This document shows positions 35,015 to 43,657 of a stretch of 64,000 bases of DNA, piece by piece (positions within the stretch are counted from its first letter, which is position 1; every line of letters starts with the position of its first letter). The notes below the pieces were generated by a model. It saw nothing but the letters and a program-made list of their open reading frames with translations. It was not told the origin of the DNA and ran no database searches. Source of the DNA: Candidatus Methylomicrobium oryzae (GTDB taxonomy: Bacteria; Pseudomonadota; Gammaproteobacteria; Methylococcales; Methylomonadaceae); the NCBI RefSeq assembly GCF_016745425.1, contig NZ_JAERVK010000012.1, forward strand, positions 124,001-188,000. Reading direction: 5' to 3'. The position numbers and the translations under genes were made by a program.

Positions 35015-36211
35015 ATGAGCATACGGAAAGGTTTTCTGATCGTCGGCGGCGGACTGGTCGGCTTGGCAACGGCTTACCGGCTGCTTGCGCGGTTCCCGTC
35101 AGCGCGCGTGACCTTGCTTGAAAAAGAAACACGCGTCGGCGTGCATCAGAGCACTCACAACAGCGGCGTATTGCACGCGGGCCTGTACTATGCACCCGGC
35201 TCGGCCAAAGCGAAATTAGCGGTAAGCGGCATCCGGCAAATGACGGCATTTTGCCGTCAGGAACGCATCGCGCATGAAATCTGCGGCAAACTCGTCGTGG
35301 CGGTAACGCCCGATGAGTTGCCACGGCTGGATGAACTCCTTCGGCGCGGCCTCGCCAATGGGCTTAAAGGTCTACGAAAAATCGACCCGGCCGAAATGCG
35401 GAAAATCGAGCCTTACGTAAACGGTATCGCTGCGGTGCATGTGCCAGAAGAAGGCATCGTCGATTATCGGCAGGTCTGTGACCGACTGGCTTTGCGCGTG
35501 CAGGAGCAGGGAGGACTTATCGTTACGGACGCAAAGGTCGAACACCTCGAACGTAAAGGGGGCACATGGGTCGCCGGAACGGCGAGGGAAGAATTCCATG
35601 CCGACTTCCTGATCAATTGCGCCGGACTGCAATGCGACCTCGTGGCCAAGCTGGCCGGCGAGCCGCGGGATATCCGGATCGTGCCGTTTCGCGGCGAATA
35701 TTATCATCTCAGGCCGGAAGCCAGGCATTTGGTAAAAAACCTGATTTACCCGGTGCCCAATCCCCAATTCCCGTTCCTAGGTGTCCATTTTACCCGGACG
35801 ATCCACGGCGGTATCGAAGCCGGTCCGAACGCAGTCCTCGCCTTTGCGCGCGAAGGCTACCGATTAACGGATTTCGATACTCGCGACCTGCTGGATGCCC
35901 TGTTTTTTCCAGGACTCTGGCGTTTTCTCCGAAAATATCGGGCAACAGCCTACGCGGAATTGATCCAGTCATTCAGCAAGACCCACTTTTGCCGAGCATT
36001 GCAGCGGCTGGTGCCTGAGATTCGCACAATCGACCTTGCATCTGGCGGCGCGGGGGTTCGATCGCAAGCAATGAAATCTTCGGGAGACTTAATGGACGAT
36101 TTCCACCTCCTCGTGCGCCAGAACGCTCTGCATGTTCTGAATGCTCCCAGTCCTGCCGCCACGGCTTCGCTGGCTATCGGTGAATACATTGTCGATCGAC
36201 TGCCAGACTAA
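35015..36211 (+). CDS. lhgO: L-2-hydroxyglutarate oxidase/dehydrogenase
   Basis: This FAD enzyme oxidises L-2-hydroxyglutarate to 2-oxoglutarate, passing electrons to oxygen or the quinone pool. The 398-residue product has the dinucleotide motif FLIVGGGLVGLATAYRLLAR and the family signature GVHQSTHNSGVLHAGLYYAP. The substrate-binding region has FRGEYYHLRPEA and HFTRTIHGGIEAGPNAVLAF. It ends with GGAGVRSQA, as in LhgO. AGGA precedes the ATG. It is 170 nt after the exosortase gene on the same strand, with no functional link that I can name. Confidence 0.93.
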   Translation: MSIRKGFLIVGGGLVGLATAYRLLARFPSARVTLLEKETRVGVHQSTHNSGVLHAGLYYAPGSAKAKLAVSGIRQMTAFCRQERIAHEICGKLVVAVTPDELPRLDELLRRGLANGLKGLRKIDPAEMRKIEPYVNGIAAVHVPEEGIVDYRQVCDRLALRVQEQGGLIVTDAKVEHLERKGGTWVAGTAREEFHADFLINCAGLQCDLVAKLAGEPRDIRIVPFRGEYYHLRPEARHLVKNLIYPVPNPQFPFLGVHFTRTIHGGIEAGPNAVLAFAREGYRLTDFDTRDLLDALFFPGLWRFLRKYRATAYAELIQSFSKTHFCRALQRLVPEIRTIDLASGGAGVRSQAMKSSGDLMDDFHLLVRQNALHVLNAPSPAATASLAIGEYIVDRLPD

Positions 36212-36243
36212 AGCAATACTCAAGGCAGGAAAAATCTGCACCC

Positions 36244-36328
36244 TATAAATAATCGATATACCTATTAGCTATCTTTTCAATATCATTTTTTAACGGTACC
36301 GCTACCTTGTCATTAAATATAAACTGTG
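36244..36328. promoter_or_regulatory. shared 85-nt upstream element, copy B
   Basis: This element begins TATAAATAATCGATATACCT and ends AAACTGTG. It matches copy A at 32263-32347 without gaps. It lies about 290 nt before the export-protein ATG, in a 408-nt stretch with no gene, which is otherwise AT-rich without a recognisable element. Confidence 0.65.
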
Positions 36329-36619
36329 ACTCGTGTAATGGCAGACGAATAGTTTTTTCATTCCGAAATGAAAAATATATCAATTTGTATCAAATACTTA
36401 TCATATAAATAAGAATTTAGTCCGGCACTTTGCCGAAAATTTGAAGAAATTCCTCTGGCAGATGCTCGCAATGTTTTTTTGATTCAAGCAAAAAAGCTAT
36501 TGCAATTGAATGGAACAACACAAGAGTAATGTCCATCACGGGCGATGGTTCTGAATCCTATCGAACTCGCTTGCCGCGCATGTATGGACGATTGCTATTG
36601 ACGATTTAGGATTTCACAA

Positions 36620-37225
36620 ATGAACACGTTCACTATAAAAAAGAGCCCAGCGGGCTCACATGGCACGGGTACTGTTTCCGCCATTTTTTTCAGCAGCCTG
36701 CTCTGGCTGTCTCACCCGCTTTTCGCCCTGGCCGACGACAGTTACCGGCTCAATCCGGGAGACAGGCTGGAAATCACCGTCTGGGAGGAAGAAAAGCTGA
36801 AACAGGAAATCGTAGTGCTGCCTGACGGCACCATCTCTTTCCCATTAGTCAGACAGCACGTTACGGCCGCCGGCAAAACGACCGATGAATTAGTAGGCAC
36901 ATTGCGCTCGCTTCTGGGCCAGTTTATTGCCGACGCCGAAATCAACGTCAGGCTTCTCTCCGCCGAGGGCAACAAGATTTATGTTACGGGCGAGGTCTCT
37001 CATCCCGGCTCATTCGTGATGACAAGTCCCACGAACATTATGCAGGCCTTGAGCATGGCGGGCGGATTGACGGAATTTGCCAAAAAAAACGACATTCTGG
37101 TGCTAAGACGTGAAGCGAACGGACAAACCCGGTCCTTGCCTTTTGAGTACGGGGATGTGGAAGACGGAGAAAACATCGAATCGAATATCCTGTTGCAAAG
37201 CGGCGATACCCTCGTTGTACCTTAA
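36620..37225 (+). CDS. polysaccharide export protein, Wza/GumB type (SLBB)
   Basis: The 201-residue protein has a signal peptide (FFSSLLWLSHPLFALAD) but no lipobox. A Poly_export domain (YRLNPGDRLEITVWEEEKLK, VVLPDGTISFPLVRQHVTAA) is followed by one SLBB domain (IYVTGEVSHPGSFVMTSPTN, ALSMAGGLTEFAKKNDILVL). It should form or cap the outer-membrane passage for exopolysaccharide. It is much shorter than Wza, like the export proteins of exosortase-linked loci. AGGA lies upstream of the ATG. The beta-barrel gene follows after 18 nt. Confidence 0.9.
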   Translation: MNTFTIKKSPAGSHGTGTVSAIFFSSLLWLSHPLFALADDSYRLNPGDRLEITVWEEEKLKQEIVVLPDGTISFPLVRQHVTAAGKTTDELVGTLRSLLGQFIADAEINVRLLSAEGNKIYVTGEVSHPGSFVMTSPTNIMQALSMAGGLTEFAKKNDILVLRREANGQTRSLPFEYGDVEDGENIESNILLQSGDTLVVP

Positions 37226-37243
37226 ATTATTTTAAGAAAAAGC

Positions 37244-38503
37244 ATGTACTTCGCCCGAAGAAGAATAGGAGTGTTTGTTCTAGCCTACGGCTTTTTCGGG
37301 AAAGGAGTAACCGCAGCCGACTGGGCATTAACGGGAGGTTTAGGGCAACAGTTTCAATATAACGATAATTTTTCATTCAGCCCTGTACGGAAAGAGTCTG
37401 TTTTTGGTTACCTCTTGAATCCAAGATTCCTAGCCGGCAGAAAGACAGAAGCATTGGACCTAGCCCTCGAAGGACAGGCGGACATTCGTCGTTACAGCGA
37501 TTCCCGCTGGGATTGTGATAATTTCAAATTAGCCGCCAACGGCGATTACCGCATCCATCGAAGCATTTTTAGCTTAAATGGCGGTTACGGCGTCAATTGT
37601 TCCTATACACAGCAAATCACGGATACAGGCCTGATTCTGCCTAACAATCAGGTCGAAAAGTATCAGTTGGCTCCGTCATGGACTTGGCAGTGGACCGCCC
37701 GAGATCAACTGATCCTTAATGCCTCCTATTTCAAAACGAGCTATAGCACTCAAAACGGGATTGCTTCGGGCAGTCCTTCATTAATCTTCAGAGGCAACGA
37801 AACCTACACCATCAGCCTCAGCGGAAATCATCAATGGAGCAGGCGTCTTTCGCTCAATGAAAAGCTCTACTTTTCGAATACGCAATACACGGGACCGAAC
37901 GCCACGGAACAAAACCTGTTCGGCTTTCAACTGGGGGGAGATTATAAGATAGACCGCCTTTGGACGGTTAACGCAAATGCAGGACCGGTATGGGTCGATA
38001 CCCAGCCGGATGCGAATGCGGTATCAACTACCCAAAGTTCCTCGTTGTCCTTGGGCAGCATCGCCAATATTTCTATAAATTATGACGGACAGCTGACCAA
38101 ATTCTCTACCGGCTATTCCAATGCCGTCAAACCAAGCGCGATCGGCCAAGCACTGCAAACCCAATCCTTCTTTGCCCATTATTCGTATCGCCTGGCCCGG
38201 GATCTACTACTCGATCTCTCCGGCCACTATACCCAGAGCGAATCGATCGCCGACAAGTCGCTCAATAACTCAAACAGACAATTCGATCGCACCTACTTCA
38301 GGGTATCCGCAGGTATTACATGGGACCTTGCCAAGCACTGGCAACTCAGAGGCAGCTACACCTACAATTGGCAGGATTACCAACAAAACCAGAATCTGCA
38401 AAATTTCGACGGGATTGCGAACTTGAAGGCAGGGACAAGCGAAGCTAATGTGGTAATGTTTTTCCTGAATTATTCCTGGGATGGCGTGCGTATTTCCCGT
38501 TAA
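37244..38503 (+). CDS. outer-membrane beta-barrel of the exopolysaccharide locus
   Basis: The 419-residue protein has an N-terminal export signal (GVFVLAYGFFGKGVTAAD) and alternating strand patterns throughout (TGGLGQQFQYNDNFSF, LALEGQADIRRYSDSRWD, FFLNYSWDGVRISR at the end). It resembles the TIGR03016-type 'PEP-CTERM system-associated' or EpsL-like barrels that accompany SLBB export proteins. It probably works with the preceding gene in secretion through the outer membrane. Exact family placement is uncertain. Confidence 0.75.
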   Translation: MYFARRRIGVFVLAYGFFGKGVTAADWALTGGLGQQFQYNDNFSFSPVRKESVFGYLLNPRFLAGRKTEALDLALEGQADIRRYSDSRWDCDNFKLAANGDYRIHRSIFSLNGGYGVNCSYTQQITDTGLILPNNQVEKYQLAPSWTWQWTARDQLILNASYFKTSYSTQNGIASGSPSLIFRGNETYTISLSGNHQWSRRLSLNEKLYFSNTQYTGPNATEQNLFGFQLGGDYKIDRLWTVNANAGPVWVDTQPDANAVSTTQSSSLSLGSIANISINYDGQLTKFSTGYSNAVKPSAIGQALQTQSFFAHYSYRLARDLLLDLSGHYTQSESIADKSLNNSNRQFDRTYFRVSAGITWDLAKHWQLRGSYTYNWQDYQQNQNLQNFDGIANLKAGTSEANVVMFFLNYSWDGVRISR

Positions 38504-38547
38504 CATGATGACCCAACCGAACCTCTTGCCAATCCCCAACTGATAAA

Positions 38548-38585
38548 CCTCGGCTTCCAAAAAACCGCGTTTTTTATCCCCGAGG
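38548..38585. terminator. bidirectional terminator between convergent genes
   Basis: CCTCGG and CCGAGG enclose AAAAAA-ccgcg-TTTTTT, so the hairpin has A- and T-runs usable from both directions. It overlaps the last codons and stop of the flippase gene. Confidence 0.6.
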
Positions 38586-40304
38586 CAAAAGCGACAGCAG
38601 CCTTTCGATTTCCGAATCGAAAGATCTCCATTCACGCGCCCAACCGTAAGCCTCTTTATACCAGTGCCCCCACATCGAAAACACAGCCGCGATCATGAAC
38701 GCAAAAATTAATCGTTTCATGCCCATTAACGGCTTATTTTCAACAGCGACACCGCCAATCGTCGCTCTAACCCCGAATTCCCATTCACCGAATTCGCGGG
38801 AGCCGGAATCGATAAAACGGAATCCCCTCAATAATTTGAGGAGGGGCCGTGGAATCTGGTCGAAAGGGACAAGATTGAGCAGAACCTGCAGCGAGTAAAT
38901 ACCGCTCAGCAGGACGGCCGAAGCGCCGACGCTCATCGCCCATAAAGGCGGCAATGCATAATAGCTGCAGAACACAACCGCTATCAAGAAAAGAAAAAGA
39001 AAGCAGGCTTGCAGGTTTTCGCTAGACCAGCGGAAACCACTGAGTTTCCTTACCATCACATAGATCATGAATACATGGAACACATACGAGCCAAAGAACG
39101 CGATACCGGCTCCTTTCAGCCCAAAAGCATTCACACAGATCCATGCGAGCCCGAGATAGACAATAGTCCAGGCCACCTCGGAAAATATAAGCAAATTCTG
39201 GACGCCCTTGGCTACGATAATGAAACCCATCGGCCACGAAATCACGCGCAGGGTCATGCCCAGGCATAACCAGCGCAAGATTTCCACCGCGCCTTCGAAT
39301 TTAGCGGTATAAAAAACCGCGATAACCAGAGGCGCAAATGTCAAGGTTCCAGCTACGCCCGGCCCGGCCAGCAACAGGCTGACATGGGCCTGTTCGTTCA
39401 CGATACGGTTGCACTCGGAATTATCCCGGGCAATAGCGGTTAAACGCGGATAGAAGTCCGCACCCATCGCCTGCAAAATGAAGCCTATGTATAATCCCCC
39501 GAGCGCCCAAGCGGCCTGATACAGCCCGGCCGCATCGAAGCCGATCTTGCGAACGATAATCAGGCGTACGACATAAGCGGCACCGCTCATCAAAAGACTG
39601 CCGGCCATGAAGGCGAAACCGAGCTTGAACATGGCGGCCGCTTCCTGCCCCACTTGCGAAGCCGATATTGTAGGTTTCGGCACGTGAATTTTCCGGCTGT
39701 ACCACCAGGATGTGATAAGCGAGATGGCGGCAATCAGCACCAGCGACAGCACCACCCCCTTTTCGCGAAGAAAATAAACCACGGTGATGCTGATGACCGC
39801 CCCGAAGAGGGTACCCAAGATCCCCATCTTTGCCATATCGGAGATGCGGCGCATCCCTTGCAGCAAAGCCCCCTGTCCGGCGGCCAGCAGATTGAAAAAT
39901 ACGGCAATTGACAGCAGCGTTATTGCGGTAGCGTATCGGTCGCTCCCGAAAGTCACGGTCGACACCAGCCCGGAAAAACCTGCCAGCAAAGCGGCGCCTA
40001 GCAATCCCAATAAAATCGATATCCGGCGCAGCACAACGGCGGCCCGGGCAACTCTCTCTGCCTCGTCGGCACCGACTGCCTCGGCGATTTGGCGTACCCC
40101 ACTGCTGTTGATACCCATACCGGCAATGCTAGTGGTGAGCTCTAAAATCGATCCATAGAGTCCCATCAGCCCGACTCCGCTCGGACCCAGCAGCATCGCC
40201 ATAATCTTGGTACGCATTACACCAATGGCAATATTCAGCAGAGCCGATCCGCCGATCATGGCTGAAGATTTCAAAATCTGTCCGTAGGTATGCTTTTCAG
40301 CCAT
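38574..40304 (-). CDS. wzx: Wzx-type lipid-linked oligosaccharide flippase with C-terminal extension
   Basis: The ATG at 40304 follows AGGAGGAACC and decides the start. The 576-residue protein has 12-14 hydrophobic segments of the MATE/polysaccharide-flippase type (GGSALLNIAIGVMRTKIMAM, GPSGVGLMGLYGSILELTTS, SSGVRQIAEAV). It should move lipid-linked repeat units to the periplasmic side. The flippase part ends near residue 475. About 100 further residues contain a linker (SGSREFGEWEFGVRA), one more hydrophobic stretch (LIFAFMIAAVFSMWG) and a soluble end, which is unusual for Wzx. It faces the export genes and is transcribed away from the 1.2-kb gene-free region. Confidence 0.88.
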   Translation of the reverse strand: MAEKHTYGQILKSSAMIGGSALLNIAIGVMRTKIMAMLLGPSGVGLMGLYGSILELTTSIAGMGINSSGVRQIAEAVGADEAERVARAAVVLRRISILLGLLGAALLAGFSGLVSTVTFGSDRYATAITLLSIAVFFNLLAAGQGALLQGMRRISDMAKMGILGTLFGAVISITVVYFLREKGVVLSLVLIAAISLITSWWYSRKIHVPKPTISASQVGQEAAAMFKLGFAFMAGSLLMSGAAYVVRLIIVRKIGFDAAGLYQAAWALGGLYIGFILQAMGADFYPRLTAIARDNSECNRIVNEQAHVSLLLAGPGVAGTLTFAPLVIAVFYTAKFEGAVEILRWLCLGMTLRVISWPMGFIIVAKGVQNLLIFSEVAWTIVYLGLAWICVNAFGLKGAGIAFFGSYVFHVFMIYVMVRKLSGFRWSSENLQACFLFLFLIAVVFCSYYALPPLWAMSVGASAVLLSGIYSLQVLLNLVPFDQIPRPLLKLLRGFRFIDSGSREFGEWEFGVRATIGGVAVENKPLMGMKRLIFAFMIAAVFSMWGHWYKEAYGWAREWRSFDSEIERLLSLLPRG

Positions 40305-40782
40305 GGTTCCTCCTAAATAGCAAGATACAGTTGGCGAATTAAATGCCAAACATCTGTTCGAAAAAAGATATTTCCTTCGATAAAGACGCTGCTTGCGCTA
40401 CTCTCCCGGTCGCCGCAAGCCGCCCGTGTTTTTCACCCACTTATTGTTAAATTTCACAAAGTCTTGCGTTGATTATTCAATCACAGCAAAGGGCGTTACA
40501 CCCTGTGAACAAGAACCAACAATAGTCATATGTCGGCAGGATCTTCCTCATGCCGACCCTAAGCCACAGCCGGATTTGCTAGATAGGGCAACTCTTGCTT
40601 GATTAAATGAATTGAGATCGCTCTTTTTCCGAGCATCACGGCACCCACAAACCCCAACAAATTCAAATCATAACTATTTGTTTTTTATTGTAGATTACAA
40701 ACCGCAATCATATTATCAAGCTCAACCTCAACATTATCAACCGCACAAAAAGAAAACTTTTACACCCACAATATAAGAGACT

Positions 40783-40818
40783 GTTAAGAATAGTAGATTA
40801 TGATCTTGAGCTACAGAT
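40783..40818. repeat. 36-nt direct repeat, copy 1
   Basis: It begins GTTAAGAATAGTAGATTATG and ends GCTACAGAT. A second copy lies 99 nt further on with one difference. Confidence 0.8.
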
Positions 40819-40881
40819 GAAACAACACATATACAAAGAAAAACAGCCTATTACAAAACTTTTCATATCTACTAATAAAGA

Positions 40882-40917
40882 GTTAAGAAAAGTAGATTAT
40901 GATCTTGAGCTACAGAT
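40882..40917. repeat. 36-nt direct repeat, copy 2
   Basis: It begins GTTAAGAAAAGTAGATTATG and differs from copy 1 at one position. Sequence outside the 36 nt is not shared. Confidence 0.8.
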
Positions 40918-41500
40918 TCATCGCAAGACAACACGGTAGATCTTTCTATAAGAAGAGCCTACATAACCATTCATCTATTTACATTGCTTGAGGTATTTAA
41001 AGATATAAAACATGCATTTGCTATTTCATAAAATTTAAAAATTCTCCATAACGCTTATACCATTGGGACCCAGGCCTGTATTTGGCAAAGAGCCCCGGCC
41101 AACCAATACACGCTTTAATCTACAACACGGCGGAACCATCGAAAAAACCTTGGCACCGCAAAGTTTCCAGTCTAACTGGACTTTTCCTAAGACAGTGGGG
41201 AATGACAATCCGAGCAACCGTTTAAACGCTGCTTGCCGGAGGTCGCTTGCCCATAAAGGAACTCGTCGCTTATCTATCAAGGAACTCCTCAAACCTATTT
41301 CTTAATTTAGGAGAAGAGTTTTGTACTCGAACATAACAGCAATCAAACAAAAAGTTTCATAAAATCAGAAACTTATAGACTTTACCCTGCTTGGTTCCAT
41401 TAAGGGTTTCACGGACCCTAGGGAAAGCTTTGGGTAAAAAAATCATTAATCTACGCAGGGCTTATCCGATAAGCCGGGCATTCAGAAATCATCTTCAACA

Positions 41501-43492
41501 ATGAAAAAGAAAAATTTCTTTATTCCAAACACTACTTTACGCGAACTTTTACCGCGTATTTTTTTGACTCTATTTGCTCTATTTTTGTTCAACGGCAATT
41601 CATTCGCAGGGACTATTAAATTGGCTTGGGATTCAAGCTCGTCATCCAATGTAGGAGGGTATAAAATCTCTTACGGAACCAGCAGCGGCAGCTACACCTC
41701 GACCGTCGACGCAGGCAACAACACCACTTATTCGGTTTCGGGACTGCAGGACGGCGCCAAGTATTTTTTTGCGGTCAAAGCCTACAATGCGACCAAAACC
41801 GCCGAAAGCGCTTATTCCAATGAAATCAATGCGACCGCGCCTACCGCGACGGCGACCTTGACAGCCGATTTCACCGCGAGCAAAACCAGCGGTATGGCTC
41901 CTCTGACAGTAGATTTCACACCGGTAACAACAGGGGCTATCACCAGCTGGAAATGGGATTTTCCCGGTTCGTACACGCCTTCCATCACGAACTCAAGCGC
42001 AAAAGTCACCACCGTCACTTACTCGACCCCGGGAACTTATGACGTGAGCCTGACTGCCACGGGCACGAGCGGCAGCGTCACCAAAACCAAACCGAGCTTC
42101 ATCACCGTCAGCGGCACCGCTCCGGTAGCGAACTTCTCGGCCACTCCGACTTCCGGCATCGCCCCATTGACAGTAAGTTTTACCGATACCTCGTCAGGCA
42201 GCATTAGCAGCAGATCGTGGAATTTCGGCGACGGCTCGACCAGTACGACAGCCAATCCAAGCCACACCTACAGCGTGCCGGGCAGCTATACGGTGAGCTT
42301 AACGGTTACCGGCTCAGGCGGCAGCAATACTAAAACGAACAGCAACTTCATCAATGTTTCTTCGGGAGGAACAACGCAACCGCCGGCAACTACCAGCGAA
42401 GGCCTCGTAGCAGCTTACGGCTTTGAAGAAGGTAGCGGTGCGATGGTTGCGGACGCTTCGGGCAAGGGCAACCACGGTACGATCAAAGAAGCCGTCAGAA
42501 TTACCAACGGCCGTTATGGCAAAGCGTTGAAATTCGACGGCGTCAACGACTGGGTCACCGTCAACGACAGCGCCTCGCTGGATCTTTCGACAGGACTGAC
42601 TCTCGAAGCCTGGGTCTATCCGCTGTCGCAATCGAACGGCGGCAATACAGTCATTCTGAAACAGGCTACAGGCGCCGAAATGTATGCGCTCTATTCCGAA
42701 GAAGACGCCAATTTGCCGATCTCTTATATCAACGACGGCAGTTACCGAAGCGTTATGGGACCCAACCGGTTGCCGGCGAACGCCTGGACCCATCTCGTAG
42801 CAACCTACGACGGAGCCTATCAGCGGTTATACGTTAATGGCCTCGAAGTGGCCAAGAGTGCTCGAAACACCTTGATCCAGCCATCCAACGGCGTGTTGCG
42901 CATCGGCGGCAACAGTCTGTGGGGCGAGTATTTCCACGGCTACATCGATGAAGTTCGTGTTTATAACCGCGCCCTGACCACAACCGAAGTCAGCACCGAC
43001 ATGAAAACCGCGGTCAGCGTATCCAATCCTCCGCAGTTTGTAATGGGCGACCAAAACCAGGAGCCTTGGGTCGATTACCGAGCCCAGGGTACTGCCGAAG
43101 CGTTCCAGACCGTGCCCACAAAATCCAATGCGGTTACCACTGTGCAGGTTTATCTGGATTCCAGCTCAACCGCCACAGAAGTAGTAGCAGGGATTTATAA
43201 GGACAACTATGGCCACCCGGGGACTCGTATAGCTGAAGGCAAGTTAAGCACACTTAAAGCTGGAGCCTGGAATTCAGTGTCGATCTCTGCAGCTTCCGTT
43301 ACTGTCGGCCAGCCTTACTGGATTGCAATACTCGGGACCAAGGGACAGATGGCCTTTCGCGACCAAGTAGGCTCCTCCACCGGCAAAATGGAAACCAGCG
43401 CGTCCAAAACGCTGACCGGCCTGCCTTACACATGGAGTGGCTCGGCTACTAAAACTCAGGCGGCAATGTCGCTTTTCGGAAAGGGGTATTGA
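41501..43492 (+). CDS. secreted surface protein with FnIII, two PKD domains and LamG
   Basis: The 663-residue protein has a signal peptide (FLTLFALFLFNGNSFAG). An FnIII-like domain (about 37-110, LQDGAKYFFAVKAYNATKTA) comes first, then two PKD domains (about 120-205 and 208-290, the second with WNFGDGSTSTTANPSHTY). A LamG/concanavalin-like domain (about 300-505, AYGFEEGSGAMVADASGKGN, IDEVRVYNRALT) is followed by a C-terminal beta domain (about 515-663). No catalytic domain, sorting tag or membrane anchor is seen. It is probably a carbohydrate-binding or adhesive protein released to the exopolysaccharide layer. It reads in the opposite direction to the flippase gene. Confidence 0.85.
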   Translation: MKKKNFFIPNTTLRELLPRIFLTLFALFLFNGNSFAGTIKLAWDSSSSSNVGGYKISYGTSSGSYTSTVDAGNNTTYSVSGLQDGAKYFFAVKAYNATKTAESAYSNEINATAPTATATLTADFTASKTSGMAPLTVDFTPVTTGAITSWKWDFPGSYTPSITNSSAKVTTVTYSTPGTYDVSLTATGTSGSVTKTKPSFITVSGTAPVANFSATPTSGIAPLTVSFTDTSSGSISSRSWNFGDGSTSTTANPSHTYSVPGSYTVSLTVTGSGGSNTKTNSNFINVSSGGTTQPPATTSEGLVAAYGFEEGSGAMVADASGKGNHGTIKEAVRITNGRYGKALKFDGVNDWVTVNDSASLDLSTGLTLEAWVYPLSQSNGGNTVILKQATGAEMYALYSEEDANLPISYINDGSYRSVMGPNRLPANAWTHLVATYDGAYQRLYVNGLEVAKSARNTLIQPSNGVLRIGGNSLWGEYFHGYIDEVRVYNRALTTTEVSTDMKTAVSVSNPPQFVMGDQNQEPWVDYRAQGTAEAFQTVPTKSNAVTTVQVYLDSSSTATEVVAGIYKDNYGHPGTRIAEGKLSTLKAGAWNSVSISAASVTVGQPYWIAILGTKGQMAFRDQVGSSTGKMETSASKTLTGLPYTWSGSATKTQAAMSLFGKGY

Positions 43493-43520
43493 TCAACTTA
43501 ATGTAAATTTTTAAATGACC

Positions 43521-43570
43521 TACCGGCGGAACTGGCATCGCTTTTGAGCGGGGCGCAGCATCCGCCGGTA
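43521..43570. repeat. perfect 10-nt inverted repeat between surface-protein genes
   Basis: TACCGGCGGA and TCCGCCGGTA are separated by 30 nt. It could end transcription of the PKD gene, although no T-run follows, or form an mRNA structure. Confidence 0.45.
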
Positions 43571-43657
43571 ACTCAGGCAATTTGTAACGGCAACTTTAAC
43601 TCAACTAGAGTTTAAATTAGTTTTTTGGTCTGCAAGACCTTTCTTGAGGTTTTTATT

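Larger units (their letters stand above)
40305..41500. other. 1.2-kb AT-rich stretch without a gene
   Basis: The stretch between the divergent flippase and surface-protein genes has no credible open frame. Its only clear structure is a pair of 36-nt direct repeats. Short palindromic pieces occur near 41400-41480 (for example GCTTATC-CGATAAGC). Confidence 0.6.

Noticed and set aside
36420-36490. Possible sigma54 promoter before the export gene, as known for PEP-CTERM/PrsK-PrsR regulons
   Set aside because: GGCAC and TGGCAG words occur, but the spacing to a GC at -12 is wrong in each case.
41035-41305. Overlapping open frames of about 80 codons on both strands
   Set aside because: Neither has a ribosome site or a recognisable product, and both lie in non-coding DNA.
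41380-41480. Cyclic di-GMP riboswitch before the PKD surface protein
   Set aside because: The conserved riboswitch core sequence is not found; only short palindromes are present.
40305-41500. CRISPR array in the repeat-containing gene-free stretch
   Set aside because: There are only two copies of the repeat, the 63-nt interval is not repeated as an array and no cas gene is present.
43530-43548. Possible sigma54 promoter before the beta-helix gene (TGGCAT-N5-TTGAG)
   Set aside because: The invariant GC of the -12 element is absent.
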